From assembly GCA_938036315.1 (NCBI GenBank), contig CALHPK010000007.1, positions 52,876 to 116,875 on the forward strand: a stretch of 64,000 bases of DNA, read 5' to 3'. The translations under genes were made by a program, and so were the position numbers. The notes under the pieces were generated by a model. It made no database searches, had not been told where the DNA came from, and saw nothing but the letters and a program-made list of their open reading frames with translations. Shown piece by piece: positions 33,171-41,900 of this stretch; positions within the stretch are counted from its first letter, which is position 1; every line of letters starts with the position of its first letter. The DNA is from an uncultured bacterium. GTDB lineage: Bacteria; Calescibacteriota; Calescibacteriia; Calescibacteriales; Calescibacteriaceae.

Positions 33171-34271
33171 ATGGGATACATAAGGATAGGGATGGATATA
33201 AGGAACCTTAATTACAGAAGTGGTTTTTCGAGAGCGTTTTATGTGTTCTTGCAGGGACTTGATCAGGATAGAGCAAGAATAACTTTATTTACAGATATGG
33301 ATAAACTACCCGATTTGCCTAATCGTAATTTAATAGATAAAGTTATAAAAAAACCAGCTAAAATTCCATGGAGATTATGGACAAACTCTTTTGCATTGAA
33401 TAGATATCTTGAAGGAGTGGATGTATTTTTGGGTATTTGTAATACAATTCCTCTTTTTGTCAGAACAAAAAAGATATTATACTTGTGGGACATATATGGG
33501 TGGTTAGCTATAAAGAAAAGATATTTTGAATTTATAAAAGAAACAAAGCCGAATGAGTTATTTACCTTTCTTGTCCTTATACCTTTGAGTATTTTTAGGG
33601 CAGATTTGATTCTAACTCCATCAGAATTCACGAAAAAAAGTATTATTGAGACTTTCAGAGTGTCGGATAGGAAGATCATTGTTGTTCCAGCTGCTATTGA
33701 TCAAACATTTGAGAGGGTATCTGCTGATGAGGTGAAAAAGGTGAAAATGAAGTATGGGATAAGAAAACCTTATACAATTTCTGTAGGGAATTATAGGTAT
33801 CATAGAAATTACGGAAGGATCATAGATGCGTTTAGAGAACTTAAGAAAGAAATAGATGTCCAGCTTGTAGTATGTGGTAATATAGGTGGGAGAGAGAAAT
33901 TATTTAGGGAGGTTGAGGATGTGATAGTTACCGGCAGTATTTCAGATGAAGAGCTGAAGGCGTTGTATTCTGGAGCAGTTTTTCTCACTCATGTCACTTT
34001 AATGGAAGGTTTTGGTATGACCCCCCTTGAGGCGATGAGGTGTGGATGTCCGGTTCTTTGTTCGGACTCCTGCTCGCTACCTGAAATTTGTTCAGATGCG
34101 GCGTATTATGTAAATCCCGAATCTACTGAAGAAATCAAGGAAGGAATGAAGTTACTTTTTGGGAATCGGAAACTGAGAGAGGAATTAATTGAGAGAGGAT
34201 ATAGGAACGTTCAGAGATACTCTCCAAGAAGATTTGCAGAAGAGATTATCGATATAGTTAAGAATATGTGA
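33171..34271 (+). CDS. Glycosyltransferase, GT4 family
   Basis: This 366-residue GT-B glycosyltransferase begins IRIGMDIRNLNYRSGFSRA. The C-terminal donor-binding domain has the GT4 landmarks ISVGNYRYHRNYGRIIDAF, VTGSISDEELKALYSGA, and ALVLTHVTLMEGFGMTPLEAMRCGCPVLCSD-like text (read as HVTLMEGFGMTPLEAMRCG), with the E-x7-E pattern. It adds a sugar from a nucleotide donor to a growing glycan at the inner face of the membrane. It is the first gene of the surface-glycan locus and is separated from the next by a transposase relic. Confidence 0.85.
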   Translation: MGYIRIGMDIRNLNYRSGFSRAFYVFLQGLDQDRARITLFTDMDKLPDLPNRNLIDKVIKKPAKIPWRLWTNSFALNRYLEGVDVFLGICNTIPLFVRTKKILYLWDIYGWLAIKKRYFEFIKETKPNELFTFLVLIPLSIFRADLILTPSEFTKKSIIETFRVSDRKIIVVPAAIDQTFERVSADEVKKVKMKYGIRKPYTISVGNYRYHRNYGRIIDAFRELKKEIDVQLVVCGNIGGREKLFREVEDVIVTGSISDEELKALYSGAVFLTHVTLMEGFGMTPLEAMRCGCPVLCSDSCSLPEICSDAAYYVNPESTEEIKEGMKLLFGNRKLREELIERGYRNVQRYSPRRFAEEIIDIVKNM

Positions 34272-34389
34272 TTGATAAAAGGTGACGATAGAAGAGATAA
34301 GCTGAGGACTGATAAGATAGATGGTAAAGAAGGTTAGGGGAAGTTCTATTGTTCACTAAGTGATGCGACTTACTGATGTTTTGTAGATA

Positions 34390-34560
34390 GATGCAGATAT
34401 TTAGAGTATGCCAAAGAATTTCTGAAGGGTAAGATTTGCATAAACAGTATAGAAGTTTTTGGAGTTTTGCAAAATAAAGATTAGCAGAATTCTATGGGAT
34501 TTCAGCAAAAAAGTTTTATATTAAATAAAGAAAAAGCAGAATGGAGATGAATAATAGAAT
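34390..34560 (+). pseudogene. Degenerate IS1595/ISXO2-type transposase remnant
   Basis: In the frame of 34407, the text reads YAKEFLKGKICINSIEVFGV, LQNKD, a stop at 34482, then GFQQKSFILNKEKAEWR and a second stop at 34548. This resembles the C-terminal end of ISXO2-like DDE transposases (yv.G.vHtNtIEgFWsllK, then khf.lhlKE.eFR.N). The expected His after K is I/C here and the frame is broken, so it is inactive. The rest of the 34272-34668 gap shows no other gene. Family call from memory of the domain pattern. Confidence 0.55.
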
Positions 34561-34668
34561 TTAAGAGATTTGTATAAATTGTTGATAAAAATTATGTTGT
34601 GGTGGGATAATACATAATTAACTAACAAAAATAAAATATACAATAAGCAAAAAGTTAAAATATGATTT

Positions 34669-35841
34669 ATGCGAAGAAAGATATGTGTGGTAATTACATC
34701 AAGAGCAAGTTATGCTCGTATAAAGTCTGTGCTCAGAGAGATTAGGAAGAATCAAAACTTGGAGCTTCAGCTTGTTCTCGGGGCTTCAGTGCTGCTTGAA
34801 AAATATGGTTCTGCAGTGAATGTTATAGAAAAAGATGGGTTCCAACCTGCTTCATATGTTTATATGGTTCTTGAGGGAGAGAATCCCATAACGATGGCAA
34901 AAACAGCAGGTATGGGACTACTTGAATTACCGACTATTTTTACGAATCTTATGCCAGATGTTGTGGTCACAATTGCAGATAGATTTGAGACGATCTCTTC
35001 AGCTATTTCTGCAGCTTATATGAATATACCTGTGGCGCATGTACAGGGGGGAGAAATTTCCGGCTCCATTGATGAAAGAGTAAGACATGCTGTGACGAAG
35101 TTATCGGATATCCATTTTGTGTCCAATGAGAAAGCCAGAAAAAGAGTTATACAGATGGGAGAAGCTCCAGAAACAGTTTTCGTTACCGGATGTCCATCTA
35201 TAGACCTTGCAGCTGAAGTTATGAAAGGTGACAGAAAAATAGATGAGAATTTTTTTGAAAGGTATAAAGGAGTTGGTAAGCCGTTTGATCTATCAAAGGG
35301 CTATATAGTTGTTGTTCAACACCCGGTTACAACTGAGTATGAATATGCTCTTGAGCAAATTAATGAAACTCTTATGGCTATATACCAGTTGAGAATTCCA
35401 ACCATATGGTTTTGGCCGAATGTCGATGCAGGTTCTGATAAAGTATCAAAAGGTATAAGGAAATTTAGAGAATTGTATAACCCTGATTTCATTTACTTTC
35501 TCAAGAATATACCACCTGAAGATTTTTTAAAACTTCTGCTAAATTCTTTCTGCATTGTAGGTAACTCGAGCGTTGCCATAAGGGAGTGCTCATTTATGGG
35601 GATCCCAGCTGTAAATATAGGGAATCGTCAAAGAGGGAGGGACAGAGGGAGGAATGTTATAGATGTTGGGCATGATAGAGAAGAGATAAAAAAGGCCATA
35701 AAAAAGCAAATAGAAGTTGGAAGGTATCCTCAAGATTATATTTATGGAGATGGTGAAGCTGGTAGAAGGATTGCAAGTATACTTGCTGAGGTAGATTTAA
35801 ATAGAAGCAGAGATAAAAGATTTTACGAGATATGGGAATAA
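34669..35841 (+). CDS. neuC: UDP-N-acetylglucosamine 2-epimerase (NeuC/LegG-like)
   Basis: NeuC hydrolyses UDP-GlcNAc with C2 inversion to give ManNAc for nonulosonic acid synthesis; GDP-linked LegG relatives look the same. Signatures are CVVITSRASYARIKSVLREI at the start, VVTIADRFETISSAISAAYMNIPVAHVQGGE, DERVRHAVTKLSDIHFVSNE and FCIVGNSSVAIRECSFMGIPAVNIGNRQRGRDRG. TAAAAT at 34656-34661 is 7 nt before the ATG. The last 10 bases overlap neuB, showing coupling. Which nonulosonate is made (sialic, legionaminic or other) cannot be decided here. Confidence 0.87.
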   Translation: MRRKICVVITSRASYARIKSVLREIRKNQNLELQLVLGASVLLEKYGSAVNVIEKDGFQPASYVYMVLEGENPITMAKTAGMGLLELPTIFTNLMPDVVVTIADRFETISSAISAAYMNIPVAHVQGGEISGSIDERVRHAVTKLSDIHFVSNEKARKRVIQMGEAPETVFVTGCPSIDLAAEVMKGDRKIDENFFERYKGVGKPFDLSKGYIVVVQHPVTTEYEYALEQINETLMAIYQLRIPTIWFWPNVDAGSDKVSKGIRKFRELYNPDFIYFLKNIPPEDFLKLLLNSFCIVGNSSVAIRECSFMGIPAVNIGNRQRGRDRGRNVIDVGHDREEIKKAIKKQIEVGRYPQDYIYGDGEAGRRIASILAEVDLNRSRDKRFYEIWE

Positions 35842-36641
35842 GGACAAAAGTAATAGCCGAGGTGGCATCGAATCACGGTGGTGATATAAATATTGCAAAA
35901 AAGTTTATAAGAGTTGCTGCAAGTATAGGAGTTGACTATATAAAATTTCAATCGTGGCAGGTGAGTAAGCTAAGAAAGGATGATCCTCAGTATGAGTGGT
36001 TTTGTAGGGCGGAACTTTCCGACAAAGCTCATTACGAGCTTATAGAGGAGTGTGAAAAATATAATATAAAATTCCTGACGACTTGTTTTGATATAGAAAG
36101 AATTGAGTTCTTGTCAAATCTTGGACTGAGAGAAATAAAAGTGGGGAGTGCAGATTGTGCAAGTTATACTATGATAAAGCTTCTGTCTGAAAAGTTCGAT
36201 CATCTTATTATATCTACTGGAATGCACTATAGTGAGGAGATAAGGAAAACAGCAGAAATTCTTAAAGGGAAGAAGTTTACATTTTTACATTGTGTTTCTT
36301 TGTATCCTACTCCTCTTGACAAAGTCAATTTAAGGAGGATGGATTGGTTAAGGCAATTTACTCCTTCTGTGGGATATAGCGATCATACTATAGGAATTGA
36401 AGCTGTAAAAGCTGCTATTGCTCGGGGGGCAAGCTATGTTGAAAAGCATTTCACGTTAGGGGAATCAGAATGTCCAAGAGCTAATCCGTGGGATGCAACC
36501 CCTAGAGAATTTGAACAAGTGATGGAATTTGCACACAAATGTGCCCTAATACTTGGAGATTCTGATGCTGACTTTGAAATTACAGAAGAGGAGGCTAAGG
36601 CAAGAGAAAAATTTATCGGTAGATTCGGAAGTAATAAATGA
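35832..36641 (+). CDS. neuB: N-acetylneuraminate synthase-type aldolase, lacking the SAF domain
   Basis: NeuB condenses phosphoenolpyruvate with ManNAc or a related hexose. The TIM barrel is complete: KVIAEVASNHGGDINIAKKFIRVA, VDYIKFQSW, IKVGSADCASYTMIKLLSE, LIISTGMHY, FLHCVSLYPTP, GYSDHTIGIEAVKAAIARGASYVEKHFTL. After residue about 235 the protein ends at 269, where usual NeuB has a further ~70-residue SAF (antifreeze-like) domain that lids the partner active site. This may be a short variant or one whose SAF domain is encoded elsewhere. It overlaps neuC by 10 bases. Confidence 0.85.
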   Translation: MGIRTKVIAEVASNHGGDINIAKKFIRVAASIGVDYIKFQSWQVSKLRKDDPQYEWFCRAELSDKAHYELIEECEKYNIKFLTTCFDIERIEFLSNLGLREIKVGSADCASYTMIKLLSEKFDHLIISTGMHYSEEIRKTAEILKGKKFTFLHCVSLYPTPLDKVNLRRMDWLRQFTPSVGYSDHTIGIEAVKAAIARGASYVEKHFTLGESECPRANPWDATPREFEQVMEFAHKCALILGDSDADFEITEEEAKAREKFIGRFGSNK

Positions 36642-36675
36642 TAAAAACAAAATAAAATAGGGCAATGGTTAAAAG

Positions 36676-37368
36676 ATGGTAAAATTTTCAAAAAAGAAGC
36701 ACGAAGAGGAAGCCGAAAGGTACAGGGATAGAATCGGGGATAGGTTATTCAATCCAGACAGAGTAGACCCTGATAAGAAGCACTTGATTCAGGACGATAT
36801 CCAAAGAGTGAATAGAGTTCTTCAACTGCCTTGTGGTAAAATTGTTCTTGATGTTGGCTGCAGTGATGGAAGTGTTACAATTGAGATAGCTAAAAAGTGG
36901 TTGCCAGAAAAGATAGTGGGTGTTGACATAGCAGGTTCTGCAATAAGGGAAGCTAAAGAGATGAAGAGAAAATTAGAACCTTTCTTAAGAAAGAGGATTT
37001 CATTTTTAAAAAAGTTCATAGAAGATTTGAACTTTCCTGATGATTATTTTGATACGATATATGCTTGTGAAACTTTAGAGCATATCGCTCAGGGGAGGTT
37101 AGAGATTGCTGTTGATAATCTTGTCCGCATGCTCAAAAAAGAGGGTAATATGATCGTTACGGTCCCGAATAGGGATCCAGCTGAAAAGTATGTTAAGGAG
37201 AATCGGGCAAGATGGGATTGGCCCACGCATTATCGCTATTTTTATTTGCATACGTTAAAAGATTTTCTATCGAGGTACTTTACGAACATTGAATTCTTCC
37301 CACTTTATGATGATGAGCAGCCTTCTGAGAGCATATACCTGATCTGCAATTGTACGGGTAAGAAATGA
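36676..37368 (+). CDS. Class I SAM-dependent methyltransferase
   Basis: The motif I loop is KIVLDVGCSDGSVTIEIA, followed by KIVGVDIAGSAIREAKEM and FPDDYFDTIYACETLEHIAQGR with the E-x-L-E-H pattern common in Methyltransf_11/23 proteins. NMIVTVPNRDP follows. It sits between neuB and neuA and is overlapped by neuA by four bases, so it is in the same transcription unit. It could O- or N-methylate the nonulosonate or another glycan part (inference). Confidence 0.8.
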   Translation: MVKFSKKKHEEEAERYRDRIGDRLFNPDRVDPDKKHLIQDDIQRVNRVLQLPCGKIVLDVGCSDGSVTIEIAKKWLPEKIVGVDIAGSAIREAKEMKRKLEPFLRKRISFLKKFIEDLNFPDDYFDTIYACETLEHIAQGRLEIAVDNLVRMLKKEGNMIVTVPNRDPAEKYVKENRARWDWPTHYRYFYLHTLKDFLSRYFTNIEFFPLYDDEQPSESIYLICNCTGKK

Positions 37369-38066
37369 GATTTTTGGCAATTATACCAGCCCGAGGTGGA
37401 TCGAAAGGTGTCCCAAAGAAAAATATTAGACCTTTGTGTGGCAAGCCATTGATTTACTACACAATAGAATCGGCTTTTGGTAGCAAGTATTTGACAGATG
37501 TTGTAGTATCTACAGACGATGATGAGATCAGAGTAGTAGCCGAAAGTTACGGTTGTAGAACTATTATGCGCCCTAAAGAATTGGCAGAAGATTTCTCACC
37601 TGTTATAGAGGCAGTAAAATATACACTAAATTTTATCGAAGAGAGAGAAAGAATCGGATTTGATTATTTAGTTTTATTGCAGCCTACATCTCCTCTGAGA
37701 ACTGCGGAAGATATAGATAATTCAATAAGGAAAATGTTGGAACTTGGGGCTGATTCTGTTGTTTCAGTTGTTGAAGTAGGAGATAAGCATCCAGCTAGGA
37801 TGAAGAAAATTGTGAATGAAAGAATAGTTGATATTTACGATAGAGAATTGGATTTCGCTCCGAGGCAATTACTTCCCAAAGTTTACATAAGAAATGGAGC
37901 TATCTACGGAGCAAAAGTTGATGTTATCTATAAGTTCAATAGCTTCCGCGGTCAAGATTGTGTGGCCTATGTTATGCCAGAAGAAAGATCTATAAATATA
38001 GATACTGAGATAGATTTTATTTTAGCAGAATTGATTATGAAGAGGATGGGGAAATGTCGGGATTGA
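37365..38066 (+). CDS. neuA: CMP-N-acylneuraminate (nonulosonate) cytidylyltransferase
   Basis: NeuA activates nonulosonic acids as CMP sugars. The nucleotidyl-binding start is FLAIIPARGGSKGVPKKNIRPLCGKPLIYYTIESA, diagnostic for the CMP-sialic acid synthetase family. Additional text VVVSTDDDEIRVVAESYG, LLQPTSPLRTAEDID and NIDTEIDFILAE fits. Length 233 is typical. The start overlaps the methyltransferase by 4 bases and the end overlaps the dehydrogenase by 13, so the group neuC-neuB-MT-neuA-DH is one tightly packed operon. Confidence 0.9.
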   Translation: MRFLAIIPARGGSKGVPKKNIRPLCGKPLIYYTIESAFGSKYLTDVVVSTDDDEIRVVAESYGCRTIMRPKELAEDFSPVIEAVKYTLNFIEERERIGFDYLVLLQPTSPLRTAEDIDNSIRKMLELGADSVVSVVEVGDKHPARMKKIVNERIVDIYDRELDFAPRQLLPKVYIRNGAIYGAKVDVIYKFNSFRGQDCVAYVMPEERSINIDTEIDFILAELIMKRMGKCRD

Positions 38067-39022
38067 AAATATTGGTAGCTGAACCAGAGGCTTGTCATAT
38101 AGACTATGTTGAACTTCTCAGGAGCATAGGAGATGTTGATCTTAGGAAGATGTCAAGAAGAGAGTTAATGAAGGAGATAGATAAATATGATATCTTAGTT
38201 ATAGGAGTCGAGACAATAGTTGATAAGAAACTTTTGGATAGAGCAAAGAGATTAAAAGTGATAGGAAGTCATACAACTGGTATAGATCATATAGATGTAG
38301 ATTATGCAGAGAGTAAGAATATCAGGGTCATAACTTTGAGGGAAGCTCCGATAGAGTTTTTAGATGATATTACAGCTACAGCTGAGCATACAATAGCGCT
38401 GATGTTATCTTTTATAAGGAAGATACCGTGGGCATTTGATGATGTGAGAAGAAAAAAGTGGCAAAGGAGTAAGTTTTTTGGGAATCAGTTAAAGGATAAG
38501 ACTTTGGGGATAATTGGGTATGGAAGGATAGGAAGAAGAGTTGCAAGATATGCTTTAGCTTTTGATATGAAGGTTATGGCATATGATCCTTATGGAAAAG
38601 AAGATAAAGATATGATTCATTTGGTTGAGCTTGACTATCTTTTGCAAAATTCGGATATAATTTCAATACATGTTAAATTGACACCTGAAACTGAGAGGAT
38701 GATAGGTTTTAATGAATTTAAGAAGATGAGAAAGAGACCATTGATAATTAATACTTCGCGTGGAAGGGTTATTGATGAGGACGCATTGCTGTATGCGCTT
38801 GAAGAGGGTCTTATATCAGGGGCAGCCATTGATGTTTTAAGCTACGAAACAAAAAGGAGTAATCCGCTTTTGGGGAATAAGCTTGTTGAGTATGCACGTT
38901 CACATAATAATCTCTTAATTACTCTTCATCTTGGGGGTGCAACTTATGAATCAATGAGATTAACGGGACTTTTTATCGGAGAAAAAATAAAAGAGTTTAT
39001 TCAGAAGGAGTACTCGTTTTGA
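38054..39022 (+). CDS. D-isomer-specific 2-hydroxyacid dehydrogenase
   Basis: This 322-residue NAD-dependent dehydrogenase has KVIGSHTTGIDHIDVDYAESKNI, the glycine loop TLGIIGYGRIGRRVARYA, the catalytic region PLIINTSRGRVIDEDALLYAL and ITLHLGGATYESMRL, with the His of the H-x3-A type in LHLGGAT. It belongs to the phosphoglycerate/lactate dehydrogenase family. In a nonulosonate cluster it could reduce or oxidise a 2-oxo acid intermediate; that is inference. The C-terminal FIQKEYSF is encoded in a palindrome shared with the opposite gene. Confidence 0.85.
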   Translation: MSGLKILVAEPEACHIDYVELLRSIGDVDLRKMSRRELMKEIDKYDILVIGVETIVDKKLLDRAKRLKVIGSHTTGIDHIDVDYAESKNIRVITLREAPIEFLDDITATAEHTIALMLSFIRKIPWAFDDVRRKKWQRSKFFGNQLKDKTLGIIGYGRIGRRVARYALAFDMKVMAYDPYGKEDKDMIHLVELDYLLQNSDIISIHVKLTPETERMIGFNEFKKMRKRPLIINTSRGRVIDEDALLYALEEGLISGAAIDVLSYETKRSNPLLGNKLVEYARSHNNLLITLHLGGATYESMRLTGLFIGEKIKEFIQKEYSF

Positions 39023-39026
39023 ATAA
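38997..39026. repeat. 30-bp imperfect palindrome spanning two convergent gene ends
   Basis: The arms 38997-39011 and 39012-39026 pair over 15 bases with one mismatch and one G-U. Both genes stop within it, and the plus and minus frames both encode a tail ending EYSF. It has no poly-T run and no loop, so an ordinary terminator is unlikely; a palindromic mobile fragment or a chance symmetric stop region is possible. Confidence 0.6.
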
Positions 39027-40686
39027 ATATTTTTCTCCACATATCTACAAGCATTAGGAAATAGCTTGATCTATCGAATTCCCCTCTTGCTCCTTTGAAG
39101 TTGAACCATATATTGATGGGAGCTATGAGTCCCATTTTCATTTTTCTCGCATAAATTTTTTTAGGGATGTATCTTTTAGCTACTTCTCTTAATATGTATT
39201 TTGTGATATAATCTTTGATTTTTAATTCAGATGGAATTGAAAAAGCAAATTCTATTAACCTGTGGTCAAGAAAAGGGGTTCTATTTTCTATTCCAAAAGC
39301 GGCGGACATTCTATCCTCCATCTGCAGCAAAGATACAAGTAAAGTTCTAAATTCTGCATATCCCATATTATGTATTGGATCTGTGAATTTGAAATATTCA
39401 GATAATAATTTTTCAACTATTTCACTAGGCAGTTGGCTTCTGTTTGAAAGTTTTGAAAATCTCTTAAGTGGGCTTCCTAGGTAGAAATCTATTAAAGGTT
39501 TGTAATTTCTAAATTGTTCGATTTCATATATTTTTTGTTCGTGGTAGATAATCAAGTATCTTATGTATCCGGCAAATAATTCATCCGCTCCTTCTCCTGA
39601 TAGAACTATTTTGACATATTCACGAGCCTTCATAGCAAGCATGAAAAGAGGAAGAATACTGAATGATCCTACAGGCATATCTAGATGATAAACTATTTTT
39701 GGCAAGAACTTTTCAAAGTCTTCCTTTTTAGGTTCCACCACTATTAATTCACTCTTTGTTATTTTTGATACATATTTTGAATATTCGTATTCATCGTAAT
39801 TATCTCCGTAAGCGAACCTGCAATAAAAGCTTACAGGGGGCTTGGCTATACACCCTATTAAAGATGAATCTATCCCTCCTGATAAATATATTCCAAGTGG
39901 AACGTCTGCTCTCAGTCTTAATTTTACGGAATCATTTATGAGTTCATCTAGTGTATCTATATATTTTTTTATTTCTCTGTTCCCGAGTTTTTTGTTCGGG
40001 ATTTCTTTATCAAATTTCACATCCCAATACTTTTTTATCTTATATTCTACAAAGTTGCCTTTAATTCCATTTACTATCATGTAGGTTGCTGGATTCAGCG
40101 ATTTTACACCTTTGAAAATTGTTCTTTCGCTAACTGAAAACTGTAAGGTTTCGAATTCTTCTGTGAAATCTTCCTCAACTTTGTTGAGAATTTCTAAGAT
40201 GCCTTTTATTTCTGAGCAGAAGACTATTTTATTTTCATCTTCATACCAGTATAAAGGTTTCTCTCCAGCCCTATCTCTTGCGAGGAAAAGTATGTCCCTT
40301 TTGTAATCAGCTATTGCGAAGGCAAACATGCCGTTGAACTTCTCAAGGCAATCTATTCCCCATTCGATGTATGACATAAGTAAAACTTCGGTATCTGATT
40401 TTGTTCTAAAGGTGTAGCCTTTTTTCTCTAATTCTTCTCTTATTTCGATGAAGTTATATATCTCTCCATTGAATGCTAATATATATTCGTTATTTATTGT
40501 AAGTGGACACAATCCGGGCGAGGTAAGGTCAATAATGGATAGTCTACACATACCAATGTGAGTAAATTTGGTTTTGTGGAAGCCAGTTTCGTCTGGCCCT
40601 CTATGCTTGATCCTGCTTATTATCCTTTCTATTCTGCTATTTTCCAAAGGAATCTTTTTAGAGACTATTCCTGCGATACCGCACAT
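39001..40686 (-). CDS. asnB: Asparagine synthetase-like glutamine amidotransferase
   Basis: The start at 40686 gives MCGIAGIV: Cys2 is the nucleophile of the class II glutaminase domain after Met removal, so I chose this over the longer frame from 40716. The glutaminase domain has KHRGPDETG, GMCRLSIIDLT, LAFNGEIYNFIEIREEL and DTEVLLMSYIEWG. The synthetase domain has the PP-loop VPLGIYLSGGIDSSLIG and VLSGEGADELFAGY. In glycan loci such proteins amidate sugar carboxylates rather than make asparagine; location supports this but the product is unknown. The last residues overlap the convergent dehydrogenase. Confidence 0.86.
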   Translation of the reverse strand: MCGIAGIVSKKIPLENSRIERIISRIKHRGPDETGFHKTKFTHIGMCRLSIIDLTSPGLCPLTINNEYILAFNGEIYNFIEIREELEKKGYTFRTKSDTEVLLMSYIEWGIDCLEKFNGMFAFAIADYKRDILFLARDRAGEKPLYWYEDENKIVFCSEIKGILEILNKVEEDFTEEFETLQFSVSERTIFKGVKSLNPATYMIVNGIKGNFVEYKIKKYWDVKFDKEIPNKKLGNREIKKYIDTLDELINDSVKLRLRADVPLGIYLSGGIDSSLIGCIAKPPVSFYCRFAYGDNYDEYEYSKYVSKITKSELIVVEPKKEDFEKFLPKIVYHLDMPVGSFSILPLFMLAMKAREYVKIVLSGEGADELFAGYIRYLIIYHEQKIYEIEQFRNYKPLIDFYLGSPLKRFSKLSNRSQLPSEIVEKLLSEYFKFTDPIHNMGYAEFRTLLVSLLQMEDRMSAAFGIENRTPFLDHRLIEFAFSIPSELKIKDYITKYILREVAKRYIPKKIYARKMKMGLIAPINIWFNFKGARGEFDRSSYFLMLVDMWRKIFIQNEYSF

Positions 40687-40747
40687 ATAATTATTTAAAG
40701 ATAGTATAGTAATCAAATTTTATGAATTTTATGACTGTTTAATAGTC

Positions 40748-40756
40748 TGTTATAAT
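40748..40756 (+). promoter_or_regulatory. Extended -10 promoter before the GT2 gene
   Basis: TGTTATAAT (TG, one base, TATAAT) is a good extended -10 element, 34 bases before the ATG at 40791. It lies in the divergent gap with the asnB gene. No convincing -35 was seen, as expected for extended -10 promoters. Confidence 0.5.
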
Positions 40757-40790
40757 ACACTTTTTAAATTTTGTGATTATTTGTTTTTTC

Positions 40791-41708
40791 ATGGCAAATA
40801 AGGTAAGGAAGAGAAAAATTATAGGTGCCTCTTGTGTGTATAATGAGGAGTATATAATAGGATACTGGGCTGAGAATCTTTCTGAGCTTGTTGATGAGAT
40901 AATCATAGTTGATGATGGCTCGCAGGATAGAACTGTTGAGATTCTTAGAAAATTTCCAAAAGTTGTGGAGATATATATCCAACCTCCTATGCAGCAAACT
41001 GGATATGCCCCTCGCGAGCATATAAATAGAAATATTCTGCAAAGGCTTGCAACAAAAAGAGGCGCAGATTGGATTGTATATCTGGATGCGGATGAGATTT
41101 TTAGCTATAATATGAAAGATAAGATAACAGAGCTAGTGGAAAATGCTCCTGATGATGTTGTCCAATTTACATTCACAAAGGTTTGGCTTTGGCGCTGTGA
41201 ACATCTTTATCGGGTGGATAGACCTGAAAAATTTTTGAAGCCAGCGGAGTGGAGATTTTATAGAAACATTCCGGGTTTGAGGTGGGTTAGTGAGGCAGAA
41301 ATTGGTCCACTGTGGAAGGTAATGGCGAAAAGGTTTCTTGGAATAATAGGTTCTCCAAGGGTTTTTTCCGGGGCCGCGGTTCTGAAAGGCTTGAAAGGGA
41401 GAAGTATCTTTTTAGACGATGTTGTCTTACTACATTATGCATGTGTTAATATGGAGAGAGAAATTAAAAAGAGAATAAAATACGCCATTGGAAGGAGGTT
41501 TTTGTACAAGAAAAAGTCGTTGGATCAGATATGTGATGAAGTCTATAGTGTTATAGATGAAAAAGGACTCACTCTCAAAGCTGTTAATCCAGATTGGTTT
41601 CCTCCAGAAAAAAGAGACCAAATAAAAAAACTTATAAAAAAGAAATTTTTCCCGCAGTTATGCTTTACTTCGGATCCCCTTGAAACTCCAAAAATATATT
41701 GGACTTAA
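40791..41708 (+). CDS. Glycosyltransferase, GT2 family
   Basis: This GT-A glycosyltransferase has RKIIGASCVYNEEYIIGYWAENL, then DEIIIVDDGSQDRTVEILRKF with the VDDGS nucleotide-binding text, and DWIVYLDADEIFSYN with the D-x-D metal motif. It would transfer a sugar from a nucleotide donor with inversion. I used the ATG at 40791; a GTG at 40773 is in frame. It is transcribed from its own extended -10 element and is isolated from the next plus-strand gene by a minus-strand methyltransferase. Confidence 0.83.
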   Translation: MANKVRKRKIIGASCVYNEEYIIGYWAENLSELVDEIIIVDDGSQDRTVEILRKFPKVVEIYIQPPMQQTGYAPREHINRNILQRLATKRGADWIVYLDADEIFSYNMKDKITELVENAPDDVVQFTFTKVWLWRCEHLYRVDRPEKFLKPAEWRFYRNIPGLRWVSEAEIGPLWKVMAKRFLGIIGSPRVFSGAAVLKGLKGRSIFLDDVVLLHYACVNMEREIKKRIKYAIGRRFLYKKKSLDQICDEVYSVIDEKGLTLKAVNPDWFPPEKRDQIKKLIKKKFFPQLCFTSDPLETPKIYWT

Positions 41709-41792
41709 CTATTATTTTACTCCTATTTACTTTTCTAGAATATGATTTGGTAATTGATAATATTTTAGGCTTTATCATCACAATCTTATGTT

Positions 41793-41809
41793 AAATCTTT
41801 GTAAGATTT
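41793..41809. terminator. Weak AT-rich hairpin between two genes
   Basis: AAATCTT-TGT-AAGATTT forms a 7-bp stem between the GT2 gene (ending 41708) and the convergent methyltransferase (ending 41901). It lacks a GC-rich stem and a clear U tract, so a bidirectional terminator is only possible. Confidence 0.3.
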
Positions 41810-41900
41810 GTATTTAGTATTTTCTTGTTTTTAGGAGATTTATTGATCTTGAAACACACTCGAAAGTTGTATGTCTCTTTTGACTTTTCTCACTTACTGT

